From Sterolibacterium sp. (GTDB lineage Bacteria > Pseudomonadota > Gammaproteobacteria > Burkholderiales > Rhodocyclaceae): a stretch of DNA of 40,334 bases. Below the pieces are notes generated by a model, which worked only from the letters and a program-made list of their open reading frames with translations, did not search any database and was not told the origin of the DNA. Position 1 is the stretch's first letter; each line of letters opens with the position of its first letter. The position numbers and the translations under genes are program-made. The stretch spans positions 1 to 40,334 of the forward strand of contig JAHFRE010000013.1 in assembly GCA_023258955.1 (NCBI GenBank), in the 5' to 3' direction. Positions 1 to 7,263 of this stretch are shown here, one piece after another.

Positions 1-18
1 CCGCAGCGAAATGAATAA

Positions 19-34
19 GCCACCCGAAGGTGGC
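19..34 (-). terminator. Terminator downstream of the host tRNA locus
   Basis: A perfect 6-bp stem (GCCACC/GGTGGC) with a 4-nt loop, followed on the minus strand by TTATTCATTT. It lies beyond attL in host DNA, so it was probably the terminator of the tRNA-Val transcript before the prophage separated them. Confidence 0.5.
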
Positions 35-72
35 CTATCTTGAAGAGTAACTACCTGATTTACAGCTATAAT

Positions 73-120
73 CTGGTAGGCGCGATTGGACTCGAACCAA
101 CGACCCCCACCATGTCAAGG
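73..120. repeat. attL: attL: 48-bp copy of the tRNA-Val 3' end
   Basis: These 48 bases are identical to 40214-40261 and differ from it immediately on both sides. They match the minus-strand tRNA-Val 3' part, from just past the anticodon through CCA. The 5' half of the tRNA is absent here, so this is the duplicated core left by integration. A spurious short reading frame across it gives a peptide typical of mis-annotated tRNA genes; I do not call it. Confidence 0.95.
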
Positions 121-160
121 ATCAGGGTCAAGCCTCAACCGCGCGGCTTTCAGGCATCCC

Positions 161-180
161 TATGGCCCAAATTGTGGCCC
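161..180 (+). other. Left pair of putative integrase arm-binding sites
   Basis: Two direct copies of a TRTGGCCC motif start at 161 (TATGGCCCAAAT) and 173 (TGTGGCCC), 12 bp apart. The same motif, again paired at 12-bp spacing, occurs beside attR at 40093 and 40105. Matching arrays on both sides of the att core are the usual arrangement of tyrosine-integrase arm sites (known for lambda and P2); the assignment is inferred from position and repetition. Confidence 0.6.
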
Positions 181-299
181 ACAGCGCGCTTTCCCCCTCT
201 CGATAGGGCATGGATATTAACAGAGGATCGATCGGCCTGCCACGGCCAGGATTCGAGCCCACACTGGTGACCGCGTTCCGAACGTCGTACCATCTCGCT

Positions 300-587
300 A
301 TGACCCTATCCCGCCCGCTTGCCATGTTCCTGGTCGCTGCCCTCGCATTCCCATGCCTCGCCGAAGCCAGGATTCCCCGCAGCGCTGCCGCGAAGGCTTC
401 CTTCGAGCGCGCCAACCCCTGCCCTTCGACCGGCAAGCAAAGCGGACCATGCCCCGGCTATATCGTTGACCACGTCAATCCGTTGTGCAACGGCGGCGCC
501 GACGCGCCGGCGAACATGCAATGGCAGACGACCGCCGAGGCGAAGGCGAAGGATCGGGAAGAGCGGAAGCTATGCGCGCGGAAGTGA
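300..587 (+). CDS. Small secreted HNH-type endonuclease (moron)
   Basis: A 95-residue protein. Residues 1-23 form a signal peptide ending in AEA. The mature part holds CPGYIVDHVNPLCNGG (about residues 50-65), followed by ANMQW. This is the compact HNH layout: DH as the first catalytic pair and an N further on, with paired cysteines that may bind zinc or form a disulphide. Families of this type are short exported nucleases common in beta- and gamma-proteobacteria. The ATG at 300 is chosen because it starts the signal peptide; the frame is open further upstream into att DNA. It lies alone on the plus strand between attL and the lysis genes, a typical moron position. Whether it cuts DNA in the periplasm is not known. 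Confidence 0.75.
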   Translation: MTLSRPLAMFLVAALAFPCLAEARIPRSAAAKASFERANPCPSTGKQSGPCPGYIVDHVNPLCNGGADAPANMQWQTTAEAKAKDREERKLCARK

Positions 588-743
588 CCTGACGATGGCC
601 ATTCGCAGATAGCGCTGGCCGCGCCCGACCAGCTGAGAAGGAAACGGGGCATCCCGCCGCAGCCGCAGGCATTGCACCTGGTTGCGGAGGATGCCCGATC
701 TCGTGGTAAATTGCCGGCTCACAGAGAAAACCACTTTCTTGCA

Positions 744-1103
744 ATGGAAAATAGCCAACTCGTCACGATTGCCGTGACGGCGGTGATCAGCGTCGTCTCA
801 AAGGAGATCATTATTTGGCTGGTATCGCTCGTTAAGACCCTCTCCGTGATGAGTACTATCAAGGAAAAAGTTAAAGCGATATTCAGTCCGGCCAACATAA
901 AGATCATTCTGGATGTTCTATCCATTGCGATTTACACCCTCCTGCTTGCATATTTCGCTAGTGACTCAGCCCCACCAACGCGAATCACCGTGCTCATATT
1001 AATTGTCTTGGTTGTCACGATCGTATTCTTGGCATTTATGCTGATGTACCACGTTCAATTGGCGAAATTTGCACGTACGCCGATCACGCCGCCGAAACAG
1101 TAG
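744..1103 (+). CDS. Small multi-pass membrane protein, unknown function
   Basis: 119 residues with three hydrophobic stretches: near residues 6-31, near 60-74, and a long one near 85-105 (VLILIVLVVTIVFLAFMLMY). ATG 744 is taken as the start because it opens the first hydrophobic segment; an in-frame ATG at 672 would add an unlikely charged leader. Base composition is clearly more A+T-rich than in neighbouring genes, suggesting recent acquisition. Its end overlaps the convergent gene at 1084-1347 by 20 nt. I do not recognise a family. A superinfection-exclusion role is possible by analogy with other prophage-edge membrane proteins, but nothing in the sequence proves it. Confidence 0.6.
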   Translation: MENSQLVTIAVTAVISVVSKEIIIWLVSLVKTLSVMSTIKEKVKAIFSPANIKIILDVLSIAIYTLLLAYFASDSAPPTRITVLILIVLVVTIVFLAFMLMYHVQLAKFARTPITPPKQ

Positions 1104-1347
1104 CAGCCGGCTTCTTCGTCAGCGACACCAGCGCATTGAACAGCGGCGCGACCAATGGCCAGACGCCCTCGATCTGCGATTCGATGCCCATGCTGGTGGC
1201 GATGAACCCTTTCACGGCCGCCAGCTTCGTAGCGCCCGGGGCATCAGGGACAAGCGATTCGATCTCGACGATGGTTTGCTTGATCTGAGCCCGGTTTGAG
1301 ACGAGCCAGGAAATGATGGAAAGAGCGGTTGTTACTAGGGGATTCAT
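1084..1347 (-). CDS. Small hydrophobic protein at the end of the late operon
   Basis: 87 residues, starting at ATG 1347 behind a strong ribosome site (AAGGAG, 7 nt upstream). The N-terminus (MNPLVTTALSIISWLV) is hydrophobic. The centre is mildly amphipathic and the C-terminus is short and alanine-rich. It is the last gene of the minus-strand late block. No recognised family; the setting next to lysis genes is the only clue. Confidence 0.65.
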   Translation of the reverse strand: MNPLVTTALSIISWLVSNRAQIKQTIVEIESLVPDAPGATKLAAVKGFIATSMGIESQIEGVWPLVAPLFNALVSLTKKPAATVSAA

Positions 1348-1358
1348 GGTGTATCTCC

Positions 1359-1619
1359 TTAGAAGCGGCAACGAGTGCCGAAAAATATCCCGCTGACCAA
1401 CTCGGCCACCGGGCAATCCTCTTGACGCGGGCCGTCAGGGTCCATCCCCGCCGGCTGGCAGTTCGGGTTCAGGAGCAGATGGGCGACTGGCCGGCAGGCC
1501 CGCATCGACGTGGGTAGCAGCGTGCATGATGGAGTTGCCAGCAGCGACAAGAGCAGCAACGCCAAAGGCAATCGCCTGGACCGTGGCGCTGTCGATGTCG
1601 ATCTGGTAGCCCAGGCCAT
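1359..1619 (-). CDS. Candidate lipoprotein, partly nested in the holin-like gene (possible o-spanin)
   Basis: An 86-residue frame whose 5' part overlaps the gene at 1435-1749 in another frame and whose last 75 nt extend beyond it. From the in-frame ATG at 1619 it reads a basic n-region, a leucine-rich core (LPLALLLLSLLATPSC) and a lipobox cysteine near residue 32. The remainder is short and rich in cysteine and proline. A lipoprotein nested out of frame in a lysis gene is the layout of Rz/Rz1 spanins. However, the host gene here does not look like a typical i-spanin, so the spanin reading is an inference. Confidence 0.4.
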   Translation of the reverse strand: MAWATRSTSTAPRSRRLPLALLLLSLLATPSCTLLPTSMRACRPVAHLLLNPNCQPAGMDPDGPRQEDCPVAELVSGIFFGTRCRF

Positions 1620-1749
1620 GCGCCACAGCGACGGCAGCGAGTAGGACGGCGGCGAGCTTGTTCCCGGCCTGCTGCCGGTCCCTCCAGACTTTGGCATTGG
1701 CCAACTCCTTCCCTTGCCGAAATACGGTCATCGCGTCGGTGATCAGCAT
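1435..1749 (-). CDS. Putative holin-like two-helix membrane protein
   Basis: 104 residues. A charged N-terminal helix (about 1-30, many K/R) is followed by two hydrophobic segments (about 31-47 and 60-77) separated by a short polar turn. The proline-rich hydrophilic tail ends in PAGGDGP. The size, two membrane spans and position two genes past the endolysin fit a phage holin, but no specific family motif is recognised. An out-of-frame lipoprotein reading frame overlaps its distal part. Confidence 0.5.
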   Translation of the reverse strand: MLITDAMTVFRQGKELANAKVWRDRQQAGNKLAAVLLAAVAVAHGLGYQIDIDSATVQAIAFGVAALVAAGNSIMHAATHVDAGLPASRPSAPEPELPAGGDGP

Positions 1750-1751
1750 GG

Positions 1752-2120
1752 CTATGTCGCCTCCCTCGTCCTCGGCCTGAATACGCCCCTGGTGGTCCCT
1801 CGGTAGTCGCTCTCACCCTTCACGTCGTACATCGAGAACGGGAGCTGGTCTGTGTGCTGAACGCTCATGTCCGCGATCCCCTTCAGAATGGCCGAGCAGT
1901 CCCAGTAATGAAATGCGCCGCAGTCCTTTGGATATGCCAAGCCGTGCCCGCACGGACATAGACTGGTGGCCGAGTAGTACAGCTCGTCATCGGTGAAGAT
2001 CGCGCCGGCCTTCATTCGCTGATCGAATGCTTCCTGACGTTGCTTGTGGAAGTCGTTGATGACCTGCTCGGCATCCTTGCGCTGCGCAACCGCCGCGTCG
2101 TACTGTTCCTGCGTGATCAC
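1752..2120 (-). CDS. Hypothetical phage protein with a Cys-rich centre
   Basis: 122 residues from a GTG start at 2120. The GTG overlaps the stop of the preceding gene as GTGA, and a GGGAG ribosome site lies just upstream. An N-terminal charged helix (QEQYDAAVAQRKDAEQVIND) is followed by CPCGHG near residue 52, then C and H residues in the next 20 positions that could hold a metal ion. A longer open frame upstream (to 2405) runs antisense-like through two real small genes and is rejected. Function unknown. Confidence 0.6.
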   Translation of the reverse strand: MITQEQYDAAVAQRKDAEQVINDFHKQRQEAFDQRMKAGAIFTDDELYYSATSLCPCGHGLAYPKDCGAFHYWDCSAILKGIADMSVQHTDQLPFSMYDVKGESDYRGTTRGVFRPRTREAT

Positions 2121-2287
2121 TTGTCGTCTCCCGGCTTGGTCAGCGTCGTATGGAACACGCCCAGGCCGACGAGCGCGCTGCCGATGAAGGTCACGAATGG
2201 CTCGACCGGCGCCATGCCGGCGACCACCAGGCCACCCCATGACAGGAACAGCAGGCCCGCCATCACCGTTTTTGTCTGATCGTTCAT
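2117..2287 (-). CDS. Tiny two-span membrane protein (56 aa)
   Basis: Starts at ATG 2287, overlapping the upstream stop as ATGA, and ends by overlapping the next GTG start. GGAGGG lies 4-5 nt before the start. Two hydrophobic stretches (MAGLLFLSWGGLVVAGM and FVTFIGSALVGLGVF) are separated by PVEP. The very tight coupling on both sides and the position downstream of the endolysin make it a holin or antiholin candidate. Confidence 0.6.
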   Translation of the reverse strand: MNDQTKTVMAGLLFLSWGGLVVAGMAPVEPFVTFIGSALVGLGVFHTTLTKPGDDK

Positions 2288-2412
2288 TCATCCCTCCATT
2301 CGTCAAACCACTTGCTGGCCACGTAGCCGATGAAGCTGACCGCGCCGAGGACTCCCAGCGCAACCAAACCCCAAACGAACAGGCGTCCGATGTGCTCGAG
2401 GTCATCGCTCAT
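2284..2412 (-). CDS. Tiny single-span membrane protein (42 aa)
   Basis: Starts at ATG 2412, which shares ATGA with the endolysin stop, and ends by sharing ATGA with the next gene. It has an acidic N-terminus (MSDDLEHIGR), one transmembrane helix (about residues 11-32) and a short charged tail ending in RDE. The chain of overlapping start/stop codons argues that it is translated with the endolysin. It could be a holin-like or accessory lysis peptide. Confidence 0.6.
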   Translation of the reverse strand: MSDDLEHIGRLFVWGLVALGVLGAVSFIGYVASKWFDEWRDE

Positions 2413-2864
2413 GTGAGCCCCAGCGTGTAATTCACCGGCCCAAGGCCGAAATGCGCCGTCAGCACCTGGCCCTGCGGCCCGTCAGGCACGAAGGCCACAT
2501 GCAGCCAATCGCCCTCCTGGATCAGTTTGGAGAATCGGACATCCGCCTGGTGCGCAATCAGGGCCTCGGCCATCTGGTGAGGAGTACCGAAGGCCGGGCA
2601 GATGATGTCTGCGGCGAGGCCTAGCGTGTGCTCGCTGGGTGGCTGGAGTTTTCCGCCGACGCCGGCATTGACGGCCGGGCATCGGTAGCCGCTGTCGACA
2701 TGAATGGGCATGGCCAGAACAGCGCGCACCCGCTCAAGCCCCGACGCGAGCAATGCAAGGTTCGGGAGCAGGTTTGCGGGAGGGGTATTGTCGATGCCGG
2801 CGCGGATCGCATAGCTGCTCCGGGTCAGTTCTTCGTAAGTGAAGTGGACGGACAGGTTTGTCAC
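2409..2864 (-). CDS. Endolysin: M15-family zinc peptidase (L-Ala-D-Glu / D-Ala-D-Ala type)
   Basis: 151 residues, GTG start at 2864 overlapping the previous stop. The peptidase M15_3 pattern is intact: SGYRCPAVN (58-66), SEHTLGLAAD (77-86) and WLHVAF (120-125). This gives H79, D86 and H122 as the zinc ligands. Such enzymes cut peptide cross-links of peptidoglycan to release phage. There is no signal peptide, so export would need a holin; several candidate membrane proteins are encoded directly next to it. Confidence 0.88.
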   Translation of the reverse strand: MTNLSVHFTYEELTRSSYAIRAGIDNTPPANLLPNLALLASGLERVRAVLAMPIHVDSGYRCPAVNAGVGGKLQPPSEHTLGLAADIICPAFGTPHQMAEALIAHQADVRFSKLIQEGDWLHVAFVPDGPQGQVLTAHFGLGPVNYTLGLT

Positions 2865-3088
2865 TTGAATAGCCTCTCGACAACGTGCGACGCTCCCGCC
2901 CCGACACCGCCAGCTGCCATCATCAAGCCAAGAATGACGCCGCGGCCACCCGTAATCTGCGATGACATGGTTTCGACCTTTGTCGATAACGCGGCCACCT
3001 GAGCGGTCAGTGTCGATACAGATTGAATCAACTGGCCGAACTCAATCTGATCGATTGGGCACTTACTCGGGCTAGAACAATCGGCCAT
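2861..3088 (-). CDS. Coiled-coil plus membrane-anchor protein, holin candidate
   Basis: 75 residues from ATG 3088, chosen for the GGGAG site about 10 nt upstream and a 2-nt gap from the preceding gene; an ATG at 3112 is an alternative. The first half is a heptad-like helix (LIQSVSTLTAQVAALSTKV) and the C-terminal third is a glycine/alanine-rich membrane segment (VILGLMMAAGGVGAGAS). A soluble helix followed by one span directly upstream of the endolysin is the layout of XhlA-like holin partners. That similarity is structural only. Confidence 0.6.
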   Translation of the reverse strand: MADCSSPSKCPIDQIEFGQLIQSVSTLTAQVAALSTKVETMSSQITGGRGVILGLMMAAGGVGAGASHVVERLFK

Positions 3089-3090
3089 GG

Positions 3091-3819
3091 CTAGCAGCTC
3101 CCGGTCGTGCAAGTGCCGTGCGGCTGCGTCGTCACCGAATGGTTATCCGTGCTGGTCGTTGTCGTAGTCGTCACAGGATGGGCGTCTGTCACGGTACTGG
3201 TGCTCGTCGTCGTGGTCTGCGGCGCAGAACTGGTACCGCTGCCGACGACTGAATTCGCGCCGGTCGTCACGTTGGCCTGGTTCGCTTGGTTGGCGTAAGA
3301 GGTTGTCACGTTGGCGCTGTTGGCCTGATTCGCGTTGCTGACGTTGGCGTTGTTGGTGCTGACGTTAGCGTTCGAGACGTTCGCATTACTGGTCGTCGTC
3401 GTGGTCGTTGTGACTGGGCCGCGACCGCTGGCGATGTTGTCAGACATGCGCTCGACCCCGTTGATCGCCTTCACCCCAAGAACGACCGGGGCAGCGACTT
3501 TGGCGATCTCCACGGTCCCATCCTTGACGATGGCAAGCCCCTCAATGAAGTCGCTACGTTGCAACGGCGCTTCCTTGTACTCGGCTTGCTTCTCAGGCGC
3601 CCAAACCTCAAGCGACTCTACTCCGCTCATAGAGATCGTTTGGCCAGGGATACCCTTTATGCGAAGTAGCGGCTGGCGAAGCGCCGCCTGCGCGTTGTAG
3701 AACTTGATCTGGTTGTCCGTGCTGGCCGTGTTCGCCGTGCTTGCTGCGGCCATCTTCTCGGCCTGCGTCGCGCAACCGGCAATAGCCAGACACAGCGCAG
3801 CGATCAATATCATTCTCAT
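3091..3819 (-). CDS. Lipoprotein with Asn/Val/Thr-rich repeats
   Basis: 242 residues from ATG 3819 (GAGAGAGG ribosome site). The signal peptide MRMILIAALCLAIAGC ends in a lipobox, and the cysteine would carry lipid. Residues from about 25 to 140 look globular. The C-terminal 100 residues are low-complexity: runs of threonine, then repeats built on the unit NANVS/NQAN, then more threonine runs. The start overlaps the hydrolase stop as ATGA. It may decorate the outer membrane of the lysogen or act in lysis; no family is recognised. Confidence 0.7.
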   Translation of the reverse strand: MRMILIAALCLAIAGCATQAEKMAAASTANTASTDNQIKFYNAQAALRQPLLRIKGIPGQTISMSGVESLEVWAPEKQAEYKEAPLQRSDFIEGLAIVKDGTVEIAKVAAPVVLGVKAINGVERMSDNIASGRGPVTTTTTTTSNANVSNANVSTNNANVSNANQANSANVTTSYANQANQANVTTGANSVVGSGTSSAPQTTTTSTSTVTDAHPVTTTTTTSTDNHSVTTQPHGTCTTGSC

Positions 3820-4298
3820 GGCGTTACCTCTCTCAGAATTGAACCGGTGAAGAGCTTGTAATCGATGACCGCCGATGGCGTTGCCCGGCACTTGAGGCCC
3901 AGCAGCGTCGTGACGAGTTCGGCGCATTCGATCTTTCCGTCGTTCGGATTGTTTTCGCCGAAGAAACCACGCACGGCTTCAAGCTGGCTGTATGTGATGT
4001 CCTCTTTGCCGACCCATGACAGCCCGAGCTCAAGCTGCTCGTCGGTCAGCCCGCTGCCGGTGACGTGGTAGCACGGCAGCAGATTCGACAGCGGCACCAG
4101 GCGCACATGCGGCGTCACAGCTTCGAGCACCCACACCCGGCCGCCGAGGACGATGGCAACGCCGACATGGGAATACTCAGAGCGCTGGGCCAGGCGCACG
4201 ATCTGAATCTTGATGTCGTACCACGATCCCCACGGGCGATGCGTCCAGCCTAAGACGTCGCCTGATTTGATCTGGTCGCGGAGGTCAGCGTATTTCAT
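3816..4298 (-). CDS. Permuted NlpC/P60 (YiiX/YaeF-like) hydrolase
   Basis: 160 residues. The catalytic order is reversed from classical NlpC/P60. An early SGDVLGWT motif precedes a histidine in YSHVGVAIV (H44), and the nucleophile cysteine comes late in IECAELV (C125). These are the hallmarks of the permuted papain-like group that acts on lipids or peptide amide bonds. There is no signal peptide. It sits upstream of the lipoprotein and endolysin genes and is co-translated with them, so a role in envelope attack is likely, though the substrate is unknown. Confidence 0.7.
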   Translation of the reverse strand: MKYADLRDQIKSGDVLGWTHRPWGSWYDIKIQIVRLAQRSEYSHVGVAIVLGGRVWVLEAVTPHVRLVPLSNLLPCYHVTGSGLTDEQLELGLSWVGKEDITYSQLEAVRGFFGENNPNDGKIECAELVTTLLGLKCRATPSAVIDYKLFTGSILREVTP

Positions 4299-4348
4299 GA
4301 TTTGGCCACCGAGTAGAATGGGCGCTCGATCAATGGGGAGGACGGGGA

Positions 4349-4897
4349 ATGGCGCTGCATACGATTCATTTCATGAGAAGCATCAACCACGAAACGCTGG
4401 CGGGGCTGCAACACTTGGTAATGAATGCGCTCGCCGACAAAGCCACAGCAATTTCCATCTACATTTCTAGCGACGGCGGAACCAACGATCACGGGTTCGC
4501 TGCTTATCATTTCCTACGCTCCATCCCCGTTCCGATCACTACCCACTGCATCGGAAATGCTGAGTCCATGGCGATCATCCTTTTCCTCGCTGGATCGACG
4601 CGCCTCATCGTCCCCCATGGAAAGATTAAGATTCATCCTATGCACTGGAACTTCCCCGGCGGCCCGATCGACCATGACAGGCTGGCCGAATTTGTCTTGA
4701 GCCTTAATTTCGACGCTGAGCGTTACGCCGCCATTTTCGATGAGCGCACAAAGGGAGCGAACGAGCCGGTGAACGTCCGCTCTCATCTTGGCGGACAAGC
4801 GAAACTCTTGGACGCCCATGGCGCCGTAAGCGCCGGGATAGCCACCGGGATAGCTGATTGCTCGATTCCGGCAACAGCAATCAAGTCCTGGGTGTGA
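4349..4897 (+). CDS. ClpP-like serine protease, stand-alone moron
   Basis: 182 residues with a strong GGGGAGG site before ATG 4349. The ClpP/crotonase fold is marked by ISSDGG (39-44), GNAESMAIILFLAG with the nucleophile S73, and KIKIHPMH with H96. The Ser-to-His spacing is 23, against about 25 in ClpP. The protein is shorter and divergent at the C-terminus. It stands alone on the plus strand between two minus-strand blocks, so it is not the prohead protease (that is fused to the capsid gene at 17198). It probably has its own promoter in the 50-bp gap and is expressed from the prophage; target unknown. Confidence 0.7.
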   Translation: MALHTIHFMRSINHETLAGLQHLVMNALADKATAISIYISSDGGTNDHGFAAYHFLRSIPVPITTHCIGNAESMAIILFLAGSTRLIVPHGKIKIHPMHWNFPGGPIDHDRLAEFVLSLNFDAERYAAIFDERTKGANEPVNVRSHLGGQAKLLDAHGAVSAGIATGIADCSIPATAIKSWV

Positions 4898-4923
4898 CAT
4901 AGCGACAGGATCGCCTGCATCCA

Positions 4924-5325
4924 TCACAGTGCCGCCGCCTGAATGAATAGCGCATCCAGCTGCTCACTGCTCAACCCCAGCGCTGTCGCCAAATTGATCA
5001 GCAGCGGCCTGCTGCGCTCAAACTCTAGCGACTCGTCCCACTCGATCTGTGCCATGCCGCGCTGTGTCGCATCCGGTATCGCGTCAATGGCCGGCTGGAC
5101 ATGCGAGAGCAGGCCGGCGAGCAGCAGCGCTTGCTTGGCCTGGCGACGGGTGACGCTGGCAGGCACGGTCGGCGGTGGTGGCGCCGGCTTCGTGAATACC
5201 TGCCCATCCCATGAATCACCGATCGTGCCGCCCTGCTCCGCATCGATCAGGTTCGGAAAAGCGTCGAGCGAATCGACGAGGATGGTATTTGTGACCTTGC
5301 CGCCTTCAATAACGTGCGCTCTCAC
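4924..5325 (-). CDS. Tail-fibre-associated protein, possible fibre assembly factor
   Basis: 133 residues from a GTG at 5325 overlapping the previous stop (GTGA). The first half (GGKVTNTILVD...) looks like a beta-rich tail-fibre domain. A proline linker (APPPPTVP) follows, then a conserved helical C-terminus with RRQAKQALLLAGLL and WDESLEFERSRPLL. This helical end is common in phage proteins downstream of tail-fibre genes and may act in fibre assembly. Exact role uncertain. Confidence 0.65.
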   Translation of the reverse strand: MRAHVIEGGKVTNTILVDSLDAFPNLIDAEQGGTIGDSWDGQVFTKPAPPPPTVPASVTRRQAKQALLLAGLLSHVQPAIDAIPDATQRGMAQIEWDESLEFERSRPLLINLATALGLSSEQLDALFIQAAAL

Positions 5326-5540
5326 AATGTAGCCTCCATGGGGATTTCGGCGCCGCCGTCGCGCGAACGATTGACCAGTGATGGATGCCATTCGCCGCAA
5401 TAGCCCTCGGCGAGCATCGGCGGGAAAACAGAGAAAGTCGGGCCGTTGATAGGGCACAGAACAGCGGGCGGGTATCGACGGCAGATGCCTTCGTTATCGG
5501 TTCGAGCCATGAAATATTTGCAGGTCGCGCAGTTCATCAC
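5322..5540 (-). CDS. Small Cys-rich (zinc-binding-like) protein
   Basis: 72 residues, coupled on both sides by ATGA/GTGA overlaps. Cysteines occur as CATCKYF at the N-terminus, then CRRYPP, LCPI and YCGEW, a four-to-five-cysteine set suited to one zinc site. Similar short proteins are found among phage tail-fibre genes. Function unknown. Confidence 0.65.
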   Translation of the reverse strand: MMNCATCKYFMARTDNEGICRRYPPAVLCPINGPTFSVFPPMLAEGYCGEWHPSLVNRSRDGGAEIPMEATL

Positions 5541-7261
5541 ACGATCCCCCAGACGTTCATCTGGCCAGCGCCGCCGTTGCCGCCGTTGCCGCCAGTAGTA
5601 GTCCCTACGCCGCCGCCACCACCACCGCCACCGGGGAAACCGCCGGTGCCTCCATTGCCGCCAGCCCCAGCATTATTTCCGCCGCCGCCATAGCCGCCGG
5701 AACCCGATCCAGTGACCGCGCTTGTGGTGCCGTTTGCGCCATTTCCGCCGCCTGATGCGCCGCCGCCTTGGAATGTGGTTCCCGCGGTAAACACTCCGCA
5801 CGCGCCGCCGATCCCGCCTTGATTATTCGCAGTGCCACCACCGCCGCCGCCCGCTGGCCCATATACAGAGCTACCGCCCTGGCTGGCCTGCCCGCCGCTT
5901 CCACCACCACCGCCGCCGCCCCAAACAGTGGCTCCAGCGTAGGATGCAGGCCCGGAAACACCACCAGCTGCACCGGTTCCTCCGCCAGGCCCTACTTCAT
6001 ACACATCTGCTTGTAGGTTTGTAGGAACCTTTGTAGGCCCTCCGCCCTGACTCCATGAACCATTTGATGCCGATGGCGTAGCCCCGGAAATGCCACCGCC
6101 CGGGCCGCCTCCTGTCGCGGACCCAGACGGAGAGTTACCGCCGGCACCACCATAGGCGTATACCTGCGTGCCCCATGACGTTGTACCGCCGACAGTACCA
6201 GGAGCGCCGCCAGCCCCGAATGCGCCAACCGTCGCTGTTAGCGTTGTGCCAGCCGACAATGCAGGAACAATCTGACGATTTCGAGCGCCGCCACCGCCTG
6301 CGCCACCACCGCTGCTGGTAGAGACTCCCCCATTTGCCCCACCACCGCCGCCGCCCCACATATCGAGCCCGATCAAGGTGTATCCCGGTGGCGTCGTGAA
6401 TGTGATCGTAGAGGTCAGCGTCATCATGAACGGATGAATCACCGTCGAGAAAAACGCCGAACCGGTGCAGACGATCAGACGGCATTCGCTGGGGTACATC
6501 TTGAACGTTGTCAAGCCGTCGATCTGCTCGGTACTATTCGGGTCAAGCGTGACTTCCCCGGTGCCGCTGTTCTTATAGAAGCATGACCATCCATTCCCAA
6601 GCGTCGCGGCTGCGGTCAGCGTCTGAGTAAAGGTCGACGCTCCGGTTACTTCGATCAACGTTCCATTGTCACCGCCGGCAAGGATAGTGTTTGACGTCCT
6701 GGTAGAACGCGTGATTGCAATTGCGCCGATAGCGCCCTGATCGCCTTTGTTCGCCACCGGAGAAAACGCCAGCAGGATCGACTCACCGGCAGCGAACGGG
6801 CTCGACGCGCTGCTCGTTACAGGCGTAACCGTCAAATTCTTGTATCCGCTCGGCGATGCCAGGGCGGTCACGGCAAAGACAATCCATTTTGTCCCGTCCG
6901 AAATTTTAGACAGCTTCAGGTAGCCCTTAATCGAACTGGTGCTGTCGTCAAACGTATCGATGACGCCGGTCCAATCGTTGCCGGCGCTGTCGAGCGGGTC
7001 GACACGAACCACCGTCGAGCTCGCTTGAGTCGCGCTGCTGAGCCGCAGCCCCCCAGCGCCAGGGTCGCTGTCTGTCGTAGTCGCGTCGAAGGTGTAATGA
7101 ATGCTGAACGCACCTCCGCCAGCAACGGCTGTCATCGCGGCGGCCAGCGCGTTTGCCTGCGATGACCAGGTGTTGAGCTTCGATAGCGTGTCATCCATCT
7201 TCGCGTCGAAGTTGGTAGGATCAGCGGTGCTCGGCGGGTCAAATGTGACAGTGATTGACAT
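5537..7261 (-). CDS. Tail fibre / receptor-binding protein with a poly-glycine C-terminal domain
   Basis: 574 residues. Residues 1-170 are mixed alpha/beta. A GDQGAIG collagen-like turn near 175 leads to a beta-rich region, then from about residue 295 a glycine-rich domain with runs such as GGGGGGANGG and repeated GGxG clusters to near the end. It finishes GQMNVWGIV. Poly-glycine sandwich domains are known receptor-binding tips in some tailed phages (for example S16 gp38), which suggests this is the adhesin. It lies between the CBM-like tail protein and the fibre-associated genes. It contains no copy of the DGR variable repeat. Confidence 0.7.
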   Translation of the reverse strand: MSITVTFDPPSTADPTNFDAKMDDTLSKLNTWSSQANALAAAMTAVAGGGAFSIHYTFDATTTDSDPGAGGLRLSSATQASSTVVRVDPLDSAGNDWTGVIDTFDDSTSSIKGYLKLSKISDGTKWIVFAVTALASPSGYKNLTVTPVTSSASSPFAAGESILLAFSPVANKGDQGAIGAIAITRSTRTSNTILAGGDNGTLIEVTGASTFTQTLTAAATLGNGWSCFYKNSGTGEVTLDPNSTEQIDGLTTFKMYPSECRLIVCTGSAFFSTVIHPFMMTLTSTITFTTPPGYTLIGLDMWGGGGGGANGGVSTSSGGGAGGGGARNRQIVPALSAGTTLTATVGAFGAGGAPGTVGGTTSWGTQVYAYGGAGGNSPSGSATGGGPGGGISGATPSASNGSWSQGGGPTKVPTNLQADVYEVGPGGGTGAAGGVSGPASYAGATVWGGGGGGGSGGQASQGGSSVYGPAGGGGGGTANNQGGIGGACGVFTAGTTFQGGGASGGGNGANGTTSAVTGSGSGGYGGGGNNAGAGGNGGTGGFPGGGGGGGGVGTTTGGNGGNGGAGQMNVWGIV

Positions 7262-7263
7262 GG

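Noticed and set aside
40-270. Reading frame with a GAIGLEPTTPT peptide.
   Set aside because: This is the well-known false protein read across tRNA antisense DNA in attL; no ribosome site or family.
225-310. A tRNA-like stretch on the minus strand near attL (T-loop-like GGGCTCGAATCC and an anticodon-like TTCGGAA loop).
   Set aside because: The acceptor and anticodon stems do not pair, and the 5' part has no proper D arm. At best a decayed tRNA; not enough to annotate.
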